Below the pieces are notes generated by a model. That model had not been told where the DNA came from and searched no databases. It was given only the letters and a program-made list of their open reading frames with translations. A stretch of DNA of 64,000 nt from contig DIYJ01000003.1 in assembly GCA_002428995.1 (NCBI GenBank), positions 206,617 through 270,616 of the forward strand, given 5' to 3'. Source of the DNA: Flavobacteriales bacterium UBA6057 (GTDB lineage: Bacteria > Bacteroidota > Bacteroidia > Flavobacteriales_G > Salibacteraceae). This document shows positions 34,294 through 44,800 of the stretch, in pieces (positions within the stretch are counted from its first letter, which is position 1; the number at the start of each line of letters is the position of its first letter). Both the position numbers and the translations under genes were made by a program.

Positions 34294-37200
34294 ACCCGAA
34301 CCACCACCTTGGTTCCGGTGCCTTTGCCTTGCTCGTTTTTCAGGTCGATGATCTCAATGCTCTGACCTTCCTGACGCTGGTTCAGGTTGTCCAGGCGTTC
34401 CTGTGTGATCAAAAGGGCGGTGGACTTGTGTTTTTGATCTTCCTGACTCTTGACCTTTTCTGCGGCTTCCCGGCCGATGCCATTGTCTTCGATTTCGCAG
34501 ATCAGGTAGCCATCTCGTTGCTTGAAATGAACTTGAATCAAACCTCCGTGCTCGAGCTGAGATACCCCATGTATGATCGCGTTTTCGATGAAAGGCTGCA
34601 CCAGGATGGGAGGGAGCATGACGTATTCGGGGTCAATCTCATCTTCCACTTCCAGCTCGTAGTCGAAGCGTTCGTTGTGGCAAAAGCGCTCGATGGAGAG
34701 GTAGTTCTCCAGCGCTGCCACTTCGCGTTCCAGCGGAATTTGCGATTGCCTGGAGTTGTCCAGCGTCTGGCGCATCAGCTTGGAGAACTTGGCCAGGTAG
34801 TAACGAGCCGTTTTGGCATCGTTGCTGGAGATCATCGCCTGAATGCTGTTGAGTGCGTTGAAGATGAAGTGTGGATTCATCTGAAGGCGCAGGGCTTTTT
34901 GCTCCAGTTCCAAAACTTCATTCTGAAGCTGAAGCTGGTGCCGCTGCTCGCGTGCGTACCGCTGGAAGGCACGGATGCGCCAAAACACCAGCCCGGAAAT
35001 CAAAATCACCATGCCGCCAATGGTCGAGACCAGGAACCACCATTCTTCCCAGTAAGGCAGGCGAATGGAAAAGCTGGCAGATAGCGGTTGGGTCCAAACT
35101 TCTGCTCCTGTGGATGCGCGTACCTCGAGTCGATAAGTTCCGGGCTTCAGGTTGCTGTAGGTCACACTGTTGTTCGTGGAAGGCACAGACCATTCTTCTT
35201 CCAAGCCGATCAGTCGCCATTGATAGCGCAGGTCTCTAGGCTTCCGCTGCGAGATTGCACGAAACGAAAAGGCCAGCATGTTGCTGTCATGACTCAGGTC
35301 AACAGCGTCACCCGCTAAGTCAAAAGGTTCAGTGTTGACAAGGGTTTGCTCGAAGAACAGCGTGGGTAGTGCTGGTGTACTCTTTTCTACTTCGCCTGTG
35401 TATTCGATCAACCCGTTGATGGTGCCAAACCAAAGGTTCCCATTCACATCCTGATAGACCGAGTTAAGCGTGGTTTCCACACCTCTGAATCCCTCTTCCA
35501 GGCCAAAATGATCGTATTCGATGACTTCTCCGGAGGCATCCAACCGCAAGCGATCCACTCCTTTTTCAGATCCCATCCAAAGATTATTGTCGATGTCACA
35601 GAACACGAAGTAGCAGATGTTGGAGCTCAAGCCGTTCCGCGTGGTGAAGTTGGCAATGGAAACGGAGTCGGAATAGATCGAAAGTCGATGAAGACCACCG
35701 CCACCTGTTCCGACCCAGAGGTTGCCGTTTTGATCTTCACACAGTGAGCTCACATCGTTGGAGGCCAGACCGTTGGCAGTATTCCAGGTGGCTCTGACGG
35801 TATCGTTTTCCAGGTAGCCAATGCCTCCGCTGCTGGCAGCATACCACATTCTTCCCCGTTGATCGAGGTGGAGTTGATTGACCCGCCTTGAGGTCAAGCC
35901 CTGCGCCCGACCAAAGTTGACAATGGAGTAGGTGGAGTCCACTTGTTCCAGGCGATCGATGCCTCCACCGGCAAGTGCTATCCACACACGATCGTCCAGA
36001 TCGGAAACGATGTCACGAACGTAGTTTCCCCCCAAGCCGTTCAGCGTATTGATGACGGTCACCGTATCCGAATCCACCCGGGCGATTCCCGCACCATCCG
36101 TTCCCAGCCACAAGTTGCAGTCCCGATCCTTGAAGATGGTCTTCACGTTTGCTTGTGGTAGCCCTTCGGAGAATTCTGCCGGTACAAAGCGGCTGCGATC
36201 ATTGAGGTTTGTTCCCGGCCCGGAAGTAGCTACTAGCAAGCGATCCTGATCATCTTCCGCAATCGAGTAGATGTAGGAACCTTTCAACCCGCTGCGTTCT
36301 GTGAAGTAGCGAAACTGCTGACCGGTGTATTTGCTCACACCACCGCCCGAGGTTCCGATCCACGTATTTCCCCACCGGTCTTCGATGATGCAGCGCACGT
36401 GATTGTTGGCCAGCCCGTGTTGCGAGGTGATGAATTCCACAAGGCTGTCCCGGGGTTGATACCGGCAAATGCCCCTTTGCTGCGTAGCAAACCAGACTTC
36501 TCCATCCGCAGTAATGTGAATGTCGTGCACACGCGCATCTGTGAGCTGAAGCAGCTCGTTCATGTCTCTGATGGAATCTCCATCGTAGTAATTGACACCT
36601 CCGCCATAGGTTCCGATCCAAACACCCTGGTTGGAGTCCACAGCCAGTGCTCTCACCAGTGGGCTGCTGAGCTCGGCTCTGAATCTTTTGTGCTCATACG
36701 AACTAACCTTTCGAAGAATTCCTTGATCACCTGCAAACCAATACTCCTGTCCACGGTATGGCCTAAGGTCCAGCTTTGCTTGCGCCATGATGAGGTCGGG
36801 GCTTTCACCCGGAAACTTGAAAGGCACTAACCTGTTAAGATCAAGTGCCAGTAAAAACATTCCCTCACTCGTCCCAAGGATCAGGTTTTCATCAAAGGAT
36901 AGAGAGGTGATTGGCAAAGTGTTGCCGACAATCGATAAACTGTCAATGGCTCCATCCACAAACCGGCACAGGCCTGCTTCGGTGCCAATCCAGACCACTC
37001 CGTTGGTATCCGCTGCCAAACTCCAGATGTAATTGCTCCGCAAGCCATCCTCCACGGTGAACGTCTCAAAGCGCTCTCCATCAAAGCGGCTGACTCCGCC
37101 ACCACGCGTTCCCATCCAGATGTAGCCGCGGCTGTCTTCCAACAAGCAGAACACCTGCGACTGAGCTAAGCCATCACCCACACTGAAATTTCGGAACTGA

Positions 37201-37310
37201 TATTGCTGGGCCAACAAAAACGAAGGCATCACAAGAGCAAGCATCAGCAGAAGCTTATGCTGAACAAAGCGATATGGGGAATGCAGAAACAAGAGCAGTG
37301 GAAAGCTCAA
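34275..37310 (-). CDS. Two-component sensor with beta-propeller, Y_Y_Y domain and LytS-type kinase domain
   Basis: 1011 aa. Signal peptide to about residue 34 (SFLLAQQ). About 14 repeats of the two-component regulator propeller follow (D..G.lWiGT..GG), then a Y_Y_Y domain (LRYQWRLIGLEEEW ... KPGTYRLEVRA, about 655-745), a membrane helix at about 755-778, a coiled coil and a His_kinase domain with His814 in NPHFIFNALNSI plus DNGIGREAAE. Unlike the classic hybrid SusR-like sensors, there is no receiver or AraC domain in the same chain; output goes through the LytTR gene downstream. In other members the propeller often senses carbohydrates; the ligand here is unknown. Confidence 0.92.
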   Translation of the reverse strand: MSFPLLLFLHSPYRFVQHKLLLMLALVMPSFLLAQQYQFRNFSVGDGLAQSQVFCLLEDSRGYIWMGTRGGGVSRFDGERFETFTVEDGLRSNYIWSLAADTNGVVWIGTEAGLCRFVDGAIDSLSIVGNTLPITSLSFDENLILGTSEGMFLLALDLNRLVPFKFPGESPDLIMAQAKLDLRPYRGQEYWFAGDQGILRKVSSYEHKRFRAELSSPLVRALAVDSNQGVWIGTYGGGVNYYDGDSIRDMNELLQLTDARVHDIHITADGEVWFATQQRGICRYQPRDSLVEFITSQHGLANNHVRCIIEDRWGNTWIGTSGGGVSKYTGQQFRYFTERSGLKGSYIYSIAEDDQDRLLVATSGPGTNLNDRSRFVPAEFSEGLPQANVKTIFKDRDCNLWLGTDGAGIARVDSDTVTVINTLNGLGGNYVRDIVSDLDDRVWIALAGGGIDRLEQVDSTYSIVNFGRAQGLTSRRVNQLHLDQRGRMWYAASSGGIGYLENDTVRATWNTANGLASNDVSSLCEDQNGNLWVGTGGGGLHRLSIYSDSVSIANFTTRNGLSSNICYFVFCDIDNNLWMGSEKGVDRLRLDASGEVIEYDHFGLEEGFRGVETTLNSVYQDVNGNLWFGTINGLIEYTGEVEKSTPALPTLFFEQTLVNTEPFDLAGDAVDLSHDSNMLAFSFRAISQRKPRDLRYQWRLIGLEEEWSVPSTNNSVTYSNLKPGTYRLEVRASTGAEVWTQPLSASFSIRLPYWEEWWFLVSTIGGMVILISGLVFWRIRAFQRYAREQRHQLQLQNEVLELEQKALRLQMNPHFIFNALNSIQAMISSNDAKTARYYLAKFSKLMRQTLDNSRQSQIPLEREVAALENYLSIERFCHNERFDYELEVEDEIDPEYVMLPPILVQPFIENAIIHGVSQLEHGGLIQVHFKQRDGYLICEIEDNGIGREAAEKVKSQEDQKHKSTALLITQERLDNLNQRQEGQSIEIIDLKNEQGKGTGTKVVVRVWLGQA

Positions 37311-37819
37311 ATGTAGGTTCGCTAAGGGAATGAATCGCTCTGCTGCTCGAAGGGCGTTTAAAGGAGAGTACTTAAACCCTGGGGTAGTTGGTTTTCATTT
37401 CCCGTCACCCTTATTCACGTCAACGAATGGTTCAGCGGAGTTCATGAGTGCGTTGCAGTTCGAGACGGCACGCTTTACGTGCCTCCCTTCGCTTCGCTGA
37501 AGCTACGCGAAAGCACAGTCAGGATGACTTACGTTGCGAATAACTTGAACAAGCTGTCATGCTGAGGAGCCCCGGAATCGGGGCGTCTCGAAGCGCGGCA
37601 GCTGGCAAGAAGAAGACGAAACGCGGAGCTGCATGCGTGAAAATGTGCAGGACAAAGTATAAGGAACAGCAAAGCAGATAATTTCTCTCCCGCAAAGACT
37701 CAGTGTAAACATTCTACCATCATTTCACCTAATCACCTAATCACCTAATCACCTAATCACCTAATCACCTAATCACCTAATCACCTAATCATCTGATTTT
37801 CTGATCATCTAATCGCCCC
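37311..37819. other. 509-bp gap with hairpins and an 8-bp repeat tract
   Basis: No gene. The region upstream of the propeller kinase contains hairpins GGCACG-CTTTA-CGTGCC (37467-37483) and GCCCCG-GAAT-CGGGGC (37569-37584), embedded in text such as GTCATGCTGAGGAG that looks like a dispersed intergenic repeat. An 8-bp tandem repeat tract lies at its right end. Confidence 0.6.
37725..37812. repeat. 8-bp tandem repeat TCACCTAA, 8 perfect plus 3 degenerate copies
   Basis: TCACCTAA repeats without interruption from 37725 to 37788 (8 copies), followed by TCATCTGA, TTTTCTGA and TCATCTAA. The tract ends 7 bp before the stop codon of the gene at 37820 and about 415 bp upstream of the propeller kinase start. 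The unit is not a multiple of 3. Perfect homogeneity suggests recent expansion by slippage. Confidence 0.95.
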
Positions 37820-39262
37820 TCACACTTCCACCACCTCTTCCTCGGGATGAAAAACTTCATCGATGCTGATCGGCTGCAAAAAGCCAAGGCTAGCTTGAAT
37901 CTGAGTGAAAAAGGCGCTGATGCGCTCGGTGTCTTCGTAGCGCTCGAAATGGCGCATCTCCTGCACAAAGTGACGAAACTCGTCCAGGTACTTTTGCTCA
38001 TAGTTGTACTTGCGCACTTTCCGCTTCAGCAGTTGGATTTCCAATTCCAACAGCTCCGTGTCCTTCAGTGCCATTCTCACCAGGATGTTGAGCAGAATGT
38101 TGTCGATCACCACCCAGCCCGCAATTGGCTCCAGGCTGCTGAAATAGCTCCGCGAGCCAAAGAGGCACTTTGAGCATTCCTTGTATTTGCGCTGCAACAG
38201 CAGTTGGATGGCCTGTAAATAGAGCACATAGGCGCGCATCTTGTTGTCGCGGAGGGTGACTTCGCTATCAATCATCACATCGTTGAGCAGCAGCAAGCTT
38301 GAACCGCTGTCGCCTACCATTCTGTTCTTCACCAGCGACACATAGATGAAATAGAAGAAGTTGCAATCAAACATCTGGTAGCCCTTCACGCGCGCCAGTT
38401 TCTTCCGAATCTCTGACTGTGTAGCGTGAAACTCCATGTCCTTGCCCGTCAGGAAATAATAGCGGCTGTAGAGGCATTGAATGGCCACCTCGCAGTTAGG
38501 GTACTTATGATTGACAAAGGTTTCCCGGTAAAGCCTCGACATCCGATCGAGCGTTTGCTTCAATTCATCCGGATCACCGATCGAGTCCGCTCGCGAGAGA
38601 CGAAGCGTGAGTGCCGCGCTGTGGTAGAGGAAGTCAGAGCTTTTGCTGTTCAGTTCCCCGTGTAGTTTTTGAAGCTCTTCGAGGTATTCGCTGGCTTGAT
38701 CGTAAAGCGGTTTGTTGAAATGGTAAAAGAGGTCTTGCATCTCCAGCAGCTCTGAATAAAACAGCCGTTCAAGCCTGTAGAGCGCGCTTTGCATCTCGTC
38801 ATATTTGTCCATCAACGAGAGGTAGTTTCCCGTTTTCTTCGAGTCGTTTCTGAATGTAAGAAAGAAACAGAAATATATTTCCTTCAGCTCGTTGAGCAGC
38901 TCGTATTGAAGCGCATTCTTCTCCTGTCTTTTGAGCTCGCGAATCAGCGAGAACTTATCACGTGAATACACGAGAACCCTTAGGCCCTGCACCTTTTCCT
39001 TGGTCAAAACCAGGTTGTTTCTGGACAGCTCCATCATCACTTCAATGATGTCGTCAAACAGCCGGTTCTTCAGTGTATATAAGTTAGTATAGTTGTCTAA
39101 CGGGTAGTTGAGCAGCTTATTCAGCCATTTATTGTCCGCATGATTGTCATGCTCGATCAGCTCCAGGAGTTTCAGTTTCTTGGGCTGATTGTCTATTCGC
39201 TTGAGTAGTCGCGACTTTACCTGGGGCGACATGTTGCTTACAGTTGATGCCAGTTGATCCAT
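37820..39262 (-). CDS. Unrecognised helical protein
   Basis: 480 aa, no signal peptide or membrane segment, predicted to be almost all alpha-helix, with regularly spaced aromatic/leucine pairs that suggest TPR-like or other helical repeats (about 130-470). The N-terminus (MSPQVKSRLLKRI, KLLELIEHDNHADNKWLNKL) reads like a small helical bundle. A Glu-rich tail closes the protein. I do not recognise a family. The gene is single, between the 8-bp repeat tract and the divergent adhesin gene. Confidence 0.75.
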   Translation of the reverse strand: MDQLASTVSNMSPQVKSRLLKRIDNQPKKLKLLELIEHDNHADNKWLNKLLNYPLDNYTNLYTLKNRLFDDIIEVMMELSRNNLVLTKEKVQGLRVLVYSRDKFSLIRELKRQEKNALQYELLNELKEIYFCFFLTFRNDSKKTGNYLSLMDKYDEMQSALYRLERLFYSELLEMQDLFYHFNKPLYDQASEYLEELQKLHGELNSKSSDFLYHSAALTLRLSRADSIGDPDELKQTLDRMSRLYRETFVNHKYPNCEVAIQCLYSRYYFLTGKDMEFHATQSEIRKKLARVKGYQMFDCNFFYFIYVSLVKNRMVGDSGSSLLLLNDVMIDSEVTLRDNKMRAYVLYLQAIQLLLQRKYKECSKCLFGSRSYFSSLEPIAGWVVIDNILLNILVRMALKDTELLELEIQLLKRKVRKYNYEQKYLDEFRHFVQEMRHFERYEDTERISAFFTQIQASLGFLQPISIDEVFHPEEEVVEV

Positions 39263-39559
39263 GCCTCTTGTTTTTTGTGGTTGCGCTGTGATCAGATCAC
39301 GGTTTTTGTACAGGGAAATTAGGCGAATGGTTGCGAATGGGATAGGCTTCTTGAAACTATCAATGTAAGGCTAAGCTTACTTTTTAAAGACTTGAATTAC
39401 AATCGATTATTAGTCGTTCGAACGTTATTTTCTTTGATTCAATACACACCAGCAAACCTGCCTTAATCTTTTCTTAACCGTGAGGTAGTGTAAGTCCATT
39501 CCATAGATCGATTTGAGGGAACCCTCATGCAAAAAGTCCTTTGCAGCCAAATCGTTGAA

Positions 39560-41797
39560 ATGAAGAAAATCGCTATTCTGTGCATGGGGCTTTTGTGGCT
39601 GAATCAGCTGTCAGCGCAACTCAGTGTTCAGGCCATCAACTCGCCCTACCTGATCGATTTTGACAACTCTGTTTCCGGGGTGAATCAAAACCAATGGAAT
39701 GGAGGGCTCTTCAACTTGAACGTAGGTTCTTTTCTCAATTCCAACGCCTGGGAAATCGTGGGTTTCAGCGATGGAGTCGCCAATTATGGCGATGTCAACA
39801 TCGCTCCGGGTGATTTCTACAACAGCCCTACGAGCAATTTTCCCTTGATCGGAGGGCTTTGGCCATTTGGAGTAGGTGGGGTTTGGAACAATCGAGTCCT
39901 CGGAATCAGGCCATCGAGTGAAGACTTCACAGACGGAACCATTACCCTGCGCATCACCAATGCTACGATGGACACCATTGAGCAGGTGCGCATTGAATAC
40001 GACATCTTTTCCAGGAACGACAAGGACATTTCGAATTCCCTGAACAGCTCCTTTTCGGAAGATAATTCCTCCTTTCAGAGCCTCTCCACCCTTGATTTTG
40101 CAACACCAGCCGCTAGCGGTTCTACGGCATGGGACAGCGTTCATCGCGACACCACGGTAAATGTGACCTGGCTCAATGGAACCTTCTTCTACCTGCGCTG
40201 GCACAGCGATAGCCTCAGCGGAACGGGAACAGGCTTGAACCTTGGGGACATCCTGGGTATTGACAACATTCGCATCACGGCCCTTAGCGGACCTCCGATT
40301 CATGTAACGTCTGTAGATGATTCGCTGATTTGTCTGGACAGTACTGCAGGCGATTCTGTATTGGTCAACTACAATGCGACCGTCACCTACGGTCTGGGCA
40401 ATGTGTTTTCTGTAGAGCTTTCTGACAGTGCTGGTGACTTCACCAATCCGCTGGTCATCGGAACGCTGGCCGATACCACTTCTACCGGAAGCATCGCCAG
40501 CCACTTGCCTGCAGGCTTGAGCATTGGCACAGAGTATCGCATTCGCGTAGTCGCCAGTCAGCCTTTGGGTTACTCCGTGATCTCACCGTTTGCGTTGGTC
40601 ATCAGCGAAACTCCGGCTGTTGCTGTAGATGTTCAGAACATCACCTGCTTCGGTGATCAGGACGGCAGCATTCAACTTTTTCCTGAGCTCGGTGTGACAC
40701 CTTATACCTACTTGTGGTCGACCACGGATACGACCCAAAACCTGGATGCCCTCTCGGATGGTATCTACAGCGTTGAGGTAACTGAAGTTCACGGTTGTTC
40801 CGTGGCACTCGATTCGATCGAGGTGTTGGAACCGGCACCATGGCAAACGGACGTGACCATTACAGAAAGCCTGTGCTTTGGAGATGACCAAGCTTCCATT
40901 GCACTCGCGATCGCGGGAGGAACACCTTCTTCTTCTGGTTATCAATACAACTGGGACAATGGAGGAACAACGCCTACGCTGAATGACCTGCCTGTGGGCA
41001 GCTATGCCGTTACGATCACCGACTCACTTGGTTGCACCACGGATACGTCCATAGTGGTCAATCAGCCAGAAGAATTGGCCTTTGGTCATGTTGCCACGGA
41101 TCCGAATTGCTACGGAATCGAGAATGGTTCCATTTTCCTGTTCCCAACAGGCGGCACTTCACCGCTCACGTATACATGGTCCACCGGTGCGTCAAACGAC
41201 AACCTCACTGGCTTGGGAAGCGGTTCCTACAGCGTGACCATCACGGATGACAACAACTGTGAAGCGGAAGAGCAGAACATCGTACTCACTGAACCGGATT
41301 CCCTGCAAGTTGGAGTGGCTGCTTCGGACGCTTCCTGTCCTACCTGCACGGATGGAAGTATTCAGGTGGTGGTAAGCGGAGCTACACCGCCTTATGATTT
41401 CATATGGTCCAACGGAGCCATTACACAAAACGCAGACGGACTGCTCCCCGGAACCTACACCTTAACCATCACCGATGACAACGGCTGTGAACACATTGTG
41501 GAGCAATCGGTGGAAGGCCCTGTGGGTTTGGCGGATCAACGCGCTTCAAACACACAGATCAAAGTGTTCCCCAATCCGGCAACCGCCTCTGCGGTTCAAC
41601 TCAGTTTCGGCATTGGGATGACCGTTCAGAATGTGGTGCTCGTGAATCACCTGGGGCAGGAATTTCTAGTTCAAGGAACGCGATCCGCTAACGGCATGGA
41701 GCTTCAACTGGGTGATTTACCGAACGGCCTTTACCGACTGTTGTGCCGCTTCGAAGACGGACACACGGAATCTTTGGCGCTGACCCTTCACCGATGA
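39560..41797 (+). CDS. Surface adhesin with four SprB repeats and T9SS type A signal
   Basis: 745 aa from the ATG at 39560 (MKKIAILCMGLLWLN); an upstream ATG at 39527 would lengthen it by 11 polar residues. Signal peptide ends QLSAQ. The N-terminal domain (about 20-245, LIDFDNSVSGVNQNQW) is shared with the next gene. A spacer domain (about 250-350) is followed by four SprB repeats (about 355-665) with the pattern C.g..dGsI...P.GGt.PYtY.WstG....l..L..G.Y.V.vtD..gC. The C-terminal domain has IKVFPNPATASAVQL. SprB-type proteins are mobile or adhesive cell-surface proteins in gliding Bacteroidetes; whether this cell glides is not known. Confidence 0.88.
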   Translation: MKKIAILCMGLLWLNQLSAQLSVQAINSPYLIDFDNSVSGVNQNQWNGGLFNLNVGSFLNSNAWEIVGFSDGVANYGDVNIAPGDFYNSPTSNFPLIGGLWPFGVGGVWNNRVLGIRPSSEDFTDGTITLRITNATMDTIEQVRIEYDIFSRNDKDISNSLNSSFSEDNSSFQSLSTLDFATPAASGSTAWDSVHRDTTVNVTWLNGTFFYLRWHSDSLSGTGTGLNLGDILGIDNIRITALSGPPIHVTSVDDSLICLDSTAGDSVLVNYNATVTYGLGNVFSVELSDSAGDFTNPLVIGTLADTTSTGSIASHLPAGLSIGTEYRIRVVASQPLGYSVISPFALVISETPAVAVDVQNITCFGDQDGSIQLFPELGVTPYTYLWSTTDTTQNLDALSDGIYSVEVTEVHGCSVALDSIEVLEPAPWQTDVTITESLCFGDDQASIALAIAGGTPSSSGYQYNWDNGGTTPTLNDLPVGSYAVTITDSLGCTTDTSIVVNQPEELAFGHVATDPNCYGIENGSIFLFPTGGTSPLTYTWSTGASNDNLTGLGSGSYSVTITDDNNCEAEEQNIVLTEPDSLQVGVAASDASCPTCTDGSIQVVVSGATPPYDFIWSNGAITQNADGLLPGTYTLTITDDNGCEHIVEQSVEGPVGLADQRASNTQIKVFPNPATASAVQLSFGIGMTVQNVVLVNHLGQEFLVQGTRSANGMELQLGDLPNGLYRLLCRFEDGHTESLALTLHR

Positions 41798-41841
41798 CTT
41801 TTCAATCAGATCAATCAATCCAATAACCAATCAAGCAAACT

Positions 41842-44800
41842 ATGAAGACAACAACTACTCTCCGCAGCTTGTGGATGCTATCACTGGCGATAGTGTTCCT
41901 GTGTTGCGCGAGTGATCTCAAGGCACAGCTCAATGTGTCGAGTGTGAACACACCTTTTGTCATTGACTTTGACAACACTGTGACCAACGTGAACAGTGGT
42001 GGACTGGGAAGCGGCTTCCTGAATTTTGGAAGTTTTGGGGCGGTTCCCGCATATGCCAACACACAAGCGTGGTCAACGCGCGGTTGGAGCGATGGCGACA
42101 TGGCCTTTGATGACGCTTCTGCCATCAGCGGAGACAAGTGGAGAGGTGTGGCCACGGCTGGTGCCGGTGTAGGCTCTGGTGGTTTCTATGGCATTACCCT
42201 GGCAACGAATGATCGCGGGATTGGGGTTCAGCCTGGAGGTAGCGATTTTACTCCTGGAGCCATTGTCCTGAAAATGGAAAACTCTTCGGGAAGCAACTTT
42301 GACAGCATCACGGTGAGCTATGATCTGTATGTGAGAAACGACCAGGGACGTGCCAACTCTTTTGACCTGGAGCACTCTGGAGACGATATGTCTTACACTG
42401 CTGTTCCTGGGCTGCAATACACCTCCCCGGAGGCGAGCAGCGGAGCAACGCTGGTGAACATTCAAATGAGCGAAACCTTTGCGGTGAGCTGGGCTGACGG
42501 AAGCAATTACTACATCCGATGGGCCGGTGACGATGTGAGTGGTGGTGGCTCGCGTGACGAGTTCTACATCGATAACATCAGCGTGACCGGGAAAATCCTC
42601 TCCGTGCCTTCCAATACCATTGGTGCCAGTTCGGTGACGCCTTCTTCGTTTTGTGTGAGCTCTACGGTAGGAGACTCTGTGATGGTAGACTATGCAGGAA
42701 CAGGTGACTACAACAACGGAAATACCTTCACCGTTGAGCTATCTGATGCCAGCGGAGATTTTACTTCACCAACCATCATTGGTTCTGTAAACGACACGGA
42801 TACCGTTGGAACCATCGCCTGCTTCATTCCTGCCGGAACGGCTGCCGGAACTGGCTACAGGATTAGGGTCAACGCATCGGATCCTGCAACTACAGGAGCT
42901 GACAACGGCACAGATCTGGTCATTGGAGACTTCCCAATGGCGTCAGGGGCGGTGACAGACCTTACGTGCAACGGAGCGAATGATGGATCGATCGACATGA
43001 CTGTTTCTGGTGGAACTGCACCTTACACCTTTCTCTGGAACAGCACCGCCACGACCGAAGATTTGACGAGCCTTGCCGGTGGAACCTACACGGTAACGGT
43101 TACTGATGATAACGGCTGTTCCGTTGCGGACACCAACACCGTTACTGAGCCATCGGCCATTGCAGTGAGCGGTACTGAAACGAATGTGCTCTGCAACAGC
43201 CAGATGAACGGTAGCATCGATCTTACCGTGTCAGGCGGCACTTCACCTTATACCTTCAACTGGAGCACTACAGCTACAACAGAAGATGTAAGCGGACTCG
43301 GTGCAGGGACTTACACCGTCACGGTCAGCGATGACAATGCCTGCACGGCCACCGAGACCTTTACCATTACAGAACCTACAAGCCTGTCTGCTTCCATTGC
43401 AGAAAGCGACATTTCCTGCAACGGAGCAGGAGACGGAAGCCTTGACCTTACCGTGTCTGGTGGAACGTCTCCTTTTACATTCATTTGGTCCAATGGTTTT
43501 ACCACGGAAGATTTGAGCGCGCTGGGAGCAGGTGTTTACACGGTGACGGTCAGCGATGCCAATGGATGTACCGCTACTGAATCGGGTACCATTGCTGAGC
43601 CTGCCGCGCTAGTGCTGAGCAAATCCTCAACGGATGCTAGCTGCAATGGTGTTGCTGATGGAAGCATCGACCTGACGGTCGCAGGAGGCACCACTCCATA
43701 CACCTTTCTATGGTCGAACACGGCAACAACGGAGGATTTGACTTCGTTGATCGCAGATAACTACACCGTTACGGTTACAGACGATAACGGCTGCACCGCC
43801 ACATTGATGGATACCATTACCGAACCTACTGCCATTGTGCCTAATGGAATGGTTTCCAGCGCAGGCTGTGGCGTGAACGATGGATCGATTGATCTCTCTG
43901 TTTCAGGAGGAAGCAGTCCATACACGTTCTTATGGTCAACCGGTGCTACGACCGAGGATTTGGCTTCACTTTCAAGCGGCACCTACACGGTGACGGTGAC
44001 CGACAACATCAGCTGTACGACCACAGAAACCTTCAACGTAAGTAGTACTTCAGCCGTAACCGCAAGTGCGGTAGAAACCAACGTTACGTGCAATGCAGGC
44101 ACTACCGGAGCCATTGATGTGACCACCTCAGGAGGAACTGCGCCTTATACCTTTCAATGGTCCAACGGCACGATGACCGAAGACCTGACCGGGCTTGCAG
44201 CTGGAGTTTACACCTTGACCATTACCGACAACGCGAGCTGCCAGTTCATTGATTCCTATACCATCACCGAACCTTTAGCCATTGTAGCCAGCTTCAGCGA
44301 AAGCGATATCAGCTGCTACGGATTGACCGATGGAAACATCGACTTGTCTGTTTCTGGCGGAACATCACCCTACACCTTCGCCTGGTCTGATGGCAGCAAC
44401 ACGGAAGACCTCAGTGCTCTCGGGGAAGGAACTTACACGGTTACCATTTCAGATGGCAACAGCTGTACCGAGGTCGACTCGGTCAGCATCGCAGAGCCTG
44501 ATTCGATTTCCCTGTCAGAAATGATTTCCAACGTTTCGTGCAACGGATTGACAGACGGGGCGGTTGACTTGACGGTTTCTGGCGGAACATCACCCTACAC
44601 CTTCAACTGGTCAAACGGCTCGATGACGGAAGACTTGACTGGACTGGCAGCGATGACCTACACTGTCACTGTTTCGGATGACAACGCTTGTACAAAAACA
44701 GCCAACTATGTCGTGACAGAGCCAGCAGCTCTCGCCCTTTCCGGATCGGCAATGGATTTGAGCTGTAACGGAAGTGCAGATGGCTCTATTGATGAAACTG

